Shown one piece after another: positions 13,960-19,251 of a DNA stretch of 19,251 nt. The position numbers were made by a program, and so were the translations under genes. Where the stretch lies: assembly GCA_018826405.1 (NCBI GenBank), contig JAHJZL010000044.1:1-19251 (forward strand), given 5' to 3'. Source of the stretch: Patescibacteria group bacterium. GTDB taxonomy: Bacteria > Patescibacteriota > Minisyncoccia > Phycocordibacterales > Phycocordibacteraceae. The notes beneath the pieces were generated by a model, which worked only from the letters and a program-made list of their open reading frames with translations, did no database searches and was not told the origin of the DNA. Within the stretch, counting starts at the first letter, position 1; every line of letters starts with the position of its first letter.

Positions 13960-15102
13960 TTAGTACCGTGTTTGGGTCACTTGAGCAAGGTCTGCTGCTA
14001 TACGAGCAGACACCGTCCCTTCTGTCTCTAAGTGCCTCTCAGCAGCCATTTTTGCCCCTATAGAGAGGAGTTTGCGGGCTTGCTGGTCTTCCACGAGACC
14101 AACAATATGGACTGCCAAGGCGGCCGGATCTGCCACTGGGGCAGAGAGCACCTCCTCGTATCCCTTGAAGACCTCTCCCACAATTCCTACGTCTGTGGTG
14201 ATAATGGGGAGACCTGCGAGTGCCGCCTCAATTAATGACCTTCCATATCCTTCGTACGCGCTTGCCTGAATAAAAGCATGCGCGCTTTGCAACAGACCTT
14301 TTGTCTCTTCAGGAGTCTTCTCTCCCAAAAATAGTACTTTGTTTTGTATGCGTAGACGTACTGCCATGTGCTCAAGTCTTTTCCTCTCCCTTCCTCCTCC
14401 CACGAGTACGAGCCCTACACTTGGATATCGTGCAGATATTTGAGCGATAGCATCAAAAATATCTTCAATTCTTTTTTCTGGCTCAAGTCTGCTTGCGGCT
14501 ATAAGTGCAAATGTAAAATTGTGTGGCGGCAATTCAAGTTTCTCTGGAAATTCTCGCGGCACTTCTATTGGAATAACTGCGGGTTCAGGTATCCGCGCTC
14601 CATAAGTCTGCATGAGTGAGGTCTTGATGCGTTCTGACACAACACGTATACCTGCGGCCTGCGGTAGTACCTGGTTCGCAAGCATTCTGCGTACTGAGTT
14701 TAGTACGGGCATGCGCACCGTAGACGAACGCAATGAATGGCTCTTCGTGAACCATGGAGACAAGAAGTCTGTGTGCACTTGTATATGGAGCACTGCATCA
14801 GTTCCTTTGCATGCCTGCATACCAATCCATCCGTGTTCAAACGGATCTTGTGCTGACACAACTTCTATTTGGTGCGCACGTATCAATTTCTTAACTTCTT
14901 TTGCTAACAGAAGAGGAGCGAACAACTTCTGCACCTTGTAACTGTGCACTGTAAGCGGTCCTGCTTGTATGGTTTCTCTCTTCTTCCCTCGCACTATAAT
15001 GTGCAACTCTCCTATAGCTTCTGCGTAGGTGCGCATACGCGCATGTACTGAGCTATTCTCGTTCAGAATATTCTGATCGCTGGAGATAAACAGTGCTTTC
15101 AT
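13960..15102 (-). CDS. GT4-type glycosyltransferase
   Basis: A complete 380-residue GT-B, family 4 enzyme. The N-terminal unit starts MKALFISSDQNILNENSSVH and includes VVSAQDPFEHGWIG (81-94). The C-terminal unit starts at about residue 196 with FTFALIAASRLEPEKRIEDI. The donor site is ASAYEGYGRSLIEAALAGLP, with Glu284 and Glu292 in canonical EX7E spacing. LVGGGRERKRLEHMA (about 233-247) is the typical segment following a C-domain strand. It should transfer a nucleotide-activated hexose to a lipid-linked acceptor at the inner face of the membrane, retaining configuration. Its ATG overlaps the stop of the preceding GT4 gene by four bases (ATGA), so the two are likely made in a fixed ratio. Donor and acceptor sugars cannot be predicted from the sequence. 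Confidence 0.88.
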   Translation of the reverse strand: MKALFISSDQNILNENSSVHARMRTYAEAIGELHIIVRGKKRETIQAGPLTVHSYKVQKLFAPLLLAKEVKKLIRAHQIEVVSAQDPFEHGWIGMQACKGTDAVLHIQVHTDFLSPWFTKSHSLRSSTVRMPVLNSVRRMLANQVLPQAAGIRVVSERIKTSLMQTYGARIPEPAVIPIEVPREFPEKLELPPHNFTFALIAASRLEPEKRIEDIFDAIAQISARYPSVGLVLVGGGRERKRLEHMAVRLRIQNKVLFLGEKTPEETKGLLQSAHAFIQASAYEGYGRSLIEAALAGLPIITTDVGIVGEVFKGYEEVLSAPVADPAALAVHIVGLVEDQQARKLLSIGAKMAAERHLETEGTVSARIAADLAQVTQTRY

Positions 15103-16181
15103 ACCAGTTTAAGGATTTCAGACTCCAGCTTGTTGAGTGTGTTCTCTATTGAAAATTCACGAGCCTTCAACTGTGCTCGCTCTGTCCGATCCATCCACGT
15201 GGCCTTATCTGATTCAGTGCTTGTAAGTGCCGCTTTAAAGGCAGACATGTCATCTGGCGTACAGAGAACTCCTTCCACAGAATCCTCTATAAGTTCTGGC
15301 AAACTTCCTACACTAGTGGTTATAACCGGCACGCCTGCATACATAGCTTCAACTACCTGAAAGGAAAAACTCTCAAAAGAAGAGTTCAAGAGAAATGCAT
15401 CCGCCCGCTTACACCACCCATACATGCGTGCCCTAGAGACAGCTCCAACAAACAGAACCCGCTGTGCAACTCCGAGCGCAAGCGCTTCTCGTTTAAGCTC
15501 CTGTCTTTGCGGACCGTCTCCCACTACCACCAGAGTCCAATCTGGAACCTCCTCCATTAATTGAATGAGCTTCTTGATTCCCTTCCAAGGAGTGAGCCTA
15601 CCGACAGTAACTGCAATGCGTCCTTTGGGCACATTGCCAGGTTCCTCAACATCAATATCAAGATCTATACCGTTATAAATAACTCTTAGTCTATTTCTAT
15701 CTACACCCCATCCTTCTACAATTCTTCCAAAGTACTTGCTTGGTGCAATAACGAGATCTGCACGGGAAGCAACAAATCGTTGTACGCTACGCAACGTCTC
15801 TACACGTAGCCCATACCGCTTTGTCTGAAATTCATCAATCCCCTCTGAGACTCCAAACCGTTGTACTCCTTGCTCCCATGCATAGTCTCCAGGGACTCGT
15901 AAGACAAGTGGCTTTCTTGTTATCCACGCTACACAGACTGCAGGAAATCCTACGGAAAAAGTATCTTGCACAAAAATAACATCTGCTTGGAATGCGTACC
16001 GCAAAAGCTGCAGCGCATACAGTACATGCCGTATTCCTGGCAAGTGATGTCGTACTAAAGAAAATGGAACTACTTTTACACGTATGCCGCGCTCGGGAAG
16101 ATGCTCTTCAAGTAGTTTTGCGTAGGTGGCAGGCCCGCCAGGTTCTGGAGGATATAAGGGCGTTGCAACAAGTAACCTCAT
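15099..16181 (-). CDS. GT4-type glycosyltransferase
   Basis: A complete 360-residue GT4 enzyme. It opens with MRLLVATPLYPPEPGGPATY, where the P-P-x-x-G-G-P loop after the first strand is the usual acceptor-side loop of the family. The C-terminal unit has VTVGRLTPWKGIKKLIQLME (191-210), VVGDGPQRQELKREA (219-233) and the canonical EX7E site in SSFESFSFQVVEAMYAGVPV (Glu270, Glu278). It starts 9 nt after the stop of the upstream GT4 gene; GATAGG in that gap is at best a weak ribosome binding site. It ends in an ATGA overlap with the next GT4 gene. The role is transfer of one sugar residue in assembly of the lipid-linked glycan at the cytoplasmic face. A short hydrophobic stretch (AVCVAWITRKPLVLRV) is probably core beta-strand rather than a membrane anchor. 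Confidence 0.89.
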   Translation of the reverse strand: MRLLVATPLYPPEPGGPATYAKLLEEHLPERGIRVKVVPFSLVRHHLPGIRHVLYALQLLRYAFQADVIFVQDTFSVGFPAVCVAWITRKPLVLRVPGDYAWEQGVQRFGVSEGIDEFQTKRYGLRVETLRSVQRFVASRADLVIAPSKYFGRIVEGWGVDRNRLRVIYNGIDLDIDVEEPGNVPKGRIAVTVGRLTPWKGIKKLIQLMEEVPDWTLVVVGDGPQRQELKREALALGVAQRVLFVGAVSRARMYGWCKRADAFLLNSSFESFSFQVVEAMYAGVPVITTSVGSLPELIEDSVEGVLCTPDDMSAFKAALTSTESDKATWMDRTERAQLKAREFSIENTLNKLESEILKLV

Positions 16182-16190
16182 ATACCTATC

Positions 16191-17399
16191 TTACCCCGCG
16201 AGCATTCTGGAAAAGAGCGTACGCATAGAAGCAGCAACTTTCTCCCAATCGTACCGATCCGTAACCATTGCAAGCGCAGTATCCAATACTTCCTGTACTT
16301 TCTCTGGGTGTTCAATAATAGAGCGAACTGCGTCAGCAATCTCTTCAGGAGAGTTTGCGCTAACTGCCCATCCTGTAGCTTGCTTGTCAGGATTTCGCTT
16401 CTCATCAAACAAGAAGTCTGCGATGCCTCCTTCCTGTGTTGCTATAACTGGCAACCGTGCAGCCATCGCCTCAACAAACGAATTCCCCATTCCCTCTGAA
16501 CGCGAAGGACGAATAAAAATATCGCAGGCCTTAAGCATCAGCGGCATTTCAGTATGTCCAATTTGGCCCATGAAGCGAGCTCGCTCTGACACGCCAAGAT
16601 TCTGAGCCAGTTCTTTTAACATGGCCTCGTCTGGACCAATGCCATAAATAAGGAAAGAAACATTCTCTGGCAACAGTGCCAAAGAATGAATAACATCGTC
16701 AATGGCATTCTTATGCACCAAGCGTGACGTAGTAACCATGAACACATCTCCCTCTCGCTTGCCCAGTGTCTTCTTCATCTCAAGAATCTCTTGTTCTGAA
16801 TACTCTTTCGTAAAGCGCGTCATATCAACAGCATTTGGAATAATCTCTGCGTCTCCAGAGAATCCCATGCGACGCCCCCAATTAAGCAGGAATGTTGAAA
16901 TAGGCTGCAGTGCATCTGCTTTCGTAAAGCCTTGTTTGAAAAGCGGCCATACAGGCTTTGCCAAGCGTTCAATATGTTCTGGCGGATCCCCTTCTTGGAG
17001 CGTTAAAAGATACTTAACCTTTGGATTAAAGAACTTAAAGATTCCCGCAGGAATTGCGCACGAGTGCGCCATCATGGCCCACACTCCATCAAACTGATAC
17101 TTCCTATGGAGCTGCATAGCAGAAAAGGCAGCAACGAACTGATACAGATGTTTGTTTAGATGCAGAGGAAACTTCTTCAAATCTGCAATACTTGGCGAGG
17201 CAACGGTAGGTCCAATACGGTGCACAACAACGTTTCCAATGCGCTCCATCTTTGGGAGATTCGTATCAAACCGAAGCGTAACCATATGAAATTCAATTTC
17301 TTCAGGAGAGATTCGGTCTGTTATCTCCTTAATGGCAACTTCTGCTCCTCCGATAAAGCGGGGATAGTAGTTAAGGGAGAATATGAGGACTTTCTTCAT
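16191..17399 (-). CDS. GT4-type glycosyltransferase
   Basis: A complete 402-residue GT4 enzyme. The N-terminal unit begins MKKVLIFSLNYYPRFIGGAE, with the G-G acceptor loop at 17-18. IIPNAVDMTRF (186-196) marks the hinge, and the C-terminal unit has VTTSRLVHKNAIDDVIHSLA (222-241), LIYGIGPDEAMLKELA (250-265) and the EX7E site in SRSEGMGNSFVEAMAARLPV (Glu302, Glu310). It should add one sugar to the lipid-linked glycan with retention of configuration. The start overlaps the stop of the SDR/half-GT gene by four bases (ATGA); AAAAGG six bases upstream is the nearest thing to a Shine-Dalgarno motif in the window. It has its own complete N-terminal domain, so it does not need the orphan GT-B half that ends the upstream protein to be catalytic, although pairing of the two is possible. 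Confidence 0.89.
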   Translation of the reverse strand: MKKVLIFSLNYYPRFIGGAEVAIKEITDRISPEEIEFHMVTLRFDTNLPKMERIGNVVVHRIGPTVASPSIADLKKFPLHLNKHLYQFVAAFSAMQLHRKYQFDGVWAMMAHSCAIPAGIFKFFNPKVKYLLTLQEGDPPEHIERLAKPVWPLFKQGFTKADALQPISTFLLNWGRRMGFSGDAEIIPNAVDMTRFTKEYSEQEILEMKKTLGKREGDVFMVTTSRLVHKNAIDDVIHSLALLPENVSFLIYGIGPDEAMLKELAQNLGVSERARFMGQIGHTEMPLMLKACDIFIRPSRSEGMGNSFVEAMAARLPVIATQEGGIADFLFDEKRNPDKQATGWAVSANSPEEIADAVRSIIEHPEKVQEVLDTALAMVTDRYDWEKVAASMRTLFSRMLAG

Positions 17400-18838
17400 A
17401 CGGACCTTTTGTACTGAGCTTGCAGTGTTTGCGCATACGCAAACCGAACCTGGTTAGCAAATGCATCTCCCTCTCCCAAAGACTTCCGCAAAGACATACG
17501 GTCTTTAAGTGAGGCGAGCTTCTTTGTTTGATCTGGGAACGATGCGTATACCTGGTCGCTCTTTCTCATAAAGATGCGGATAAACATTCTTTCAAACCAT
17601 CCGATACGCTGGTCTGCAAGCGTAACAAGCAATGGCACCTTACCATTTCTGCGCACTGAGAGCGCAGCAAGGGTTCCGTAGCTTGCCATAACAGACCAAG
17701 AGAATAAGTACTCATGTTCCTTCGCAAGCATCCGTGCTACCCGTGCACCAAGTAGAGGCAACAGGTATTTGTCTAACGGACTTCCCCATCCAACTCGATG
17801 TACGGTTGCATTTGAAATAGGAGACTTCGCTCCAACAGCAGACTTTGAAAAGAGAGTCGTTACGATATCAAACTGAACTTCCGGCATCTTTTCCATAAGC
17901 GTGCAGAGTGCTTCTTCTGCGGGACCTGCAACTGGATGGAAGGTTGTGGTAAACACAAGCACGCGTGTTTCCTTTGGTTCTTCTGCCTCTTCTTTGCGTA
18001 TTCCTTCAATATACTCAGCCAGGTGTGTCTTTGGCTCCCAACCAAGCGCACGCACTCTTGTTGTATCAACAATAGAGCTCATACGGTTTCCCGCACGCTC
18101 TGGAAGCATAACAATCTGCGCACCAAACAGTTCTGCAACTTCCTTAACTGCATACGCACGCTCGTCCCCAATTCCATACTCGTCTCCCTCTCCATGCTCT
18201 CCAACCCGCACGAGTCCATCAACAATGTCTGAGACATGTGTAAAGTTTCGAGTCTGAGTTCCCGGGAGCGAAACGCCGAGGGGCCGCCCCTTCAAAAAGC
18301 TCTGGCGATATATTTCAATAACGGTACCGAATGCTCCAGCTCGCTCGCCTGGCCCATATACGTTATAGAAATACGTAATTGCATACGGTATGCCGTACCA
18401 CGCCGCATAGTTCTTAACGAGCTCTGTGTTTGTAGCCTTCGTCCATGCATACGGACTCTGGTCTTTCCCTGATCCCTCTCCTGCAAACTTTGTAGACGAG
18501 CCCGCATACACAATCTTTGCTCCTCGCCTGCGCACAAACTCAAGCACAGCGAACGTTCCTGTTTTATTCAAATCCCATACTGTTTCAATGTCTTCAAAGC
18601 TTTTCTCAACACGAGAATACTCTCCGAGGTGATACACGAGATCTGGAGACTCGGGAATAGACTCTTCAATATCTTTCGTATGTCCCTCACGATACTCAAC
18701 CCCTGAAACGTGGTTCTCTCGGCTTCCCGTAAAATAGTTATCTAGAGAGATAACTCGGTGTCCTTGTTCTTGAAGCTTTCGGCACAAGTGGGTTCCCACA
18801 AATCCTGCCCCTCCCGTAACAACAATCAGTTTGCTCAT
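17396..18838 (-). CDS. SDR sugar epimerase fused to an orphan GT-B N-terminal domain
   Basis: A 480-residue protein in two parts. Residues 1-285 form an extended SDR: TGGAGFVG (8-15), SLDNYFTGSR (31-40, NAD-type acidic residue), YAGSST, catalytic Tyr130/Lys134 in SPYAWTKATN, FYNVYGPGER and RNFTHVSDIVDGL. This is the GalE/WcaG group of UDP-hexose epimerases, which are usually 310-330 residues. After a charged linker (RKEEAEEPKE), residues 291-480 start a new Rossmann-like unit, TRVLVFTTTFHPVAGPAEEA, with a G-P acceptor-type loop, and run to ADQRIGWFERMFIRI and QVYASFPDQTKKL. This resembles the acceptor-binding half of a GT4 enzyme. No donor-binding half or EX7E site follows, and the frame ends cleanly at an ATGA overlap with the next GT4 gene. 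The half-domain may tether the epimerase to a glycosyltransferase or bind the acceptor; both are inference. Confidence 0.82.
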   Translation of the reverse strand: MSKLIVVTGGAGFVGTHLCRKLQEQGHRVISLDNYFTGSRENHVSGVEYREGHTKDIEESIPESPDLVYHLGEYSRVEKSFEDIETVWDLNKTGTFAVLEFVRRRGAKIVYAGSSTKFAGEGSGKDQSPYAWTKATNTELVKNYAAWYGIPYAITYFYNVYGPGERAGAFGTVIEIYRQSFLKGRPLGVSLPGTQTRNFTHVSDIVDGLVRVGEHGEGDEYGIGDERAYAVKEVAELFGAQIVMLPERAGNRMSSIVDTTRVRALGWEPKTHLAEYIEGIRKEEAEEPKETRVLVFTTTFHPVAGPAEEALCTLMEKMPEVQFDIVTTLFSKSAVGAKSPISNATVHRVGWGSPLDKYLLPLLGARVARMLAKEHEYLFSWSVMASYGTLAALSVRRNGKVPLLVTLADQRIGWFERMFIRIFMRKSDQVYASFPDQTKKLASLKDRMSLRKSLGEGDAFANQVRFAYAQTLQAQYKRSV

Positions 18839-19251
18839 GGATATAGTCTAGACAGCGTACGATATTGAGTCCATTCGGGCCAGAAGCCTTGTAAAAGTGA
18901 AAGCAACGGCGCTCCCGTCCAAGCAGGGCGAACTGCCTGGACGGGAGCTACTACTGTTGCTTCATATTCTGTGTTTTCTTCTACTGGCAAGTTGAGCTCT
19001 CTCATATATATAGTACTAACTTCCTCAACTTCAGGTTGCACAACGTACTCCGTGAGTAGTTCCCCGCTTGGGTATGTGAGCTGCATTCTTGTTGAACTTG
19101 TCGCAAGACCAGTAACTTCAGGAGGAAAGATAACTGTTCTCCCAGGCAAAATGTTTGTATCTGCTGGAATACGAAATTCTTCATTCTTGGACACGAGCTT
19201 GTGCTCCGACAAATCAAGGATACGTGTATCGGTATTTGTAAGAGAAACTCC
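18835..19251 (-). CDS. Lamin-tail-domain-like protein, C-terminal part (N-terminus beyond window)
   Basis: The frame is open to the right edge, so only the last 138 residues are visible; a TTG at 19212 is an internal codon rather than a convincing start. The visible part has the layout of a lamin tail domain (immunoglobulin-like beta sandwich): TRILDLSEHKLVSKN, then EEFRIPADTNILPGRTVIFP, then RMQLTYPSGELLTEY. Compare the family pattern DLSGW-L, F-I-x-G-T-x-I-x-P-G, V-L-x-x-P-x-G-x-x-x-x-x-x-Y. In Patescibacteria such domains are common in secreted or surface proteins. The tail after the domain (about 40 residues, ending RTLSRLYP) has no obvious membrane helix or sorting motif. Its stop overlaps the SDR/half-GT start by four bases (ATGA), placing it in the glycan operon, so it may be a surface protein or a carrier for the glycan. 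An inverted repeat lies in its 3' end. Confidence 0.6.
   Translation of the reverse strand, partial: GVSLTNTDTRILDLSEHKLVSKNEEFRIPADTNILPGRTVIFPPEVTGLATSSTRMQLTYPSGELLTEYVVQPEVEEVSTIYMRELNLPVEENTEYEATVVAPVQAVRPAWTGAPLLSLLQGFWPEWTQYRTLSRLYP
18911..18948. repeat. Long inverted repeat (hairpin) inside the 3' end of the lamin-tail gene
   Basis: GCTCCCGTCCA (18911-18921) pairs perfectly with TGGACGGGAGC (18938-18948). Inside, after one A/C mismatch, GCAG (18923-18926) pairs with CTGC (18933-18936), leaving a six-base loop. This GC-rich stem of 11 plus 4 pairs is the strongest hairpin I see in the window. It is read as codons (minus strand, APVQAVRPAWTGAP) and lies about 75 bases before the stop codon. 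No run of T follows directly in the direction of transcription, only a moderately T-rich stretch, so it is not a standard intrinsic terminator. Confidence 0.6.

Noticed and set aside
18911..18948. The hairpin as an intrinsic terminator
   Set aside because: It lies inside the coding frame, no run of T follows in the transcribed direction, and the next gene overlaps by four bases, so full termination there would cut the operon.
1..19251. Alternative genetic code (TGA as glycine, as in SR1/Gracilibacteria)
   Set aside because: Several genes end in TGA within ATGA junctions, and the next genes start in a different frame; no in-frame TGA interrupts any conserved domain.
1..19251. CRISPR arrays, transposons, phage genes, tRNA or rRNA
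   Set aside because: No regularly spaced repeats, transposase or integrase motifs, or structured RNA genes were seen; coding genes cover nearly all of the window.

Overview
This 19.25 kb window is almost entirely coding and holds one long surface-polysaccharide locus. Seventeen genes on the minus strand run from the right edge to about position 2264. At the left end sit a divergent lipid-linked sugar flippase (plus strand) and an O-antigen-ligase-like gene (minus strand, cut by the left edge). I see no rRNA, tRNA, CRISPR array, insertion sequence or phage gene. Compact spacing (ATGA overlaps or gaps of a few bases), near absence of Shine-Dalgarno motifs, many GT4 enzymes, gene fusions and a lamin-tail-domain gene suggest a Patescibacteria/CPR genome, probably Parcubacteria (Kaiserbacteria-like). 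That assignment is inference. TGA is used as a stop, so the SR1/Gracilibacteria code does not apply.

Layout from the right edge, in the direction of transcription: a lamin-tail-domain protein fragment (18835-19251); an SDR sugar epimerase fused to half a GT-B glycosyltransferase (17396-18838); three GT4 glycosyltransferases (16191-17399, 15099-16181, 13960-15102); the mutase GlmM (12591-13928); a short UDP-sugar dehydrogenase (11717-12586); a small HAD protein with an altered motif I (11308-11733); another GT4 (10289-11311); an SMR-fold flippase-like protein (9930-10286); a HAD phosphatase fused to a UbiA-type phosphoribosyltransferase (8657-9925); an SDR epimerase (7601-8638); a multi-spanning membrane protein (6590-7597); a tandem GT4-GT4 fusion (4334-6568); a NodB-type deacetylase (3634-4329); a GT2 enzyme (2727-3644); and a hexapeptide-repeat O-acetyltransferase (2264-2725). 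The Wzx-like flippase (1006-2259) converges on the last of these. The ligase (1-969) diverges from the flippase across a 36-bp gap containing an inverted repeat.

Together the genes could make activated sugars (GlmM, dehydrogenase, two SDRs), assemble a lipid-linked glycan (seven GT catalytic units: five single GT enzymes and one double GT4), modify it (deacetylase, O-acetyltransferase), flip it (Wzx) and attach it (ligase). The most distinctive part is 6590-10286. There a decaprenyl-phosphate-phosphoribosyltransferase-like enzyme carries its own HAD phosphatase domain and lies next to an SMR-fold protein that lacks the drug-transport glutamate, plus an SDR and a polytopic membrane protein. 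I infer a compact route for making, flipping and using a polyprenyl-phosphoryl pentose, analogous to mycobacterial decaprenyl-phosphoryl-arabinose metabolism, although no DprE1-type oxidase is in the window.
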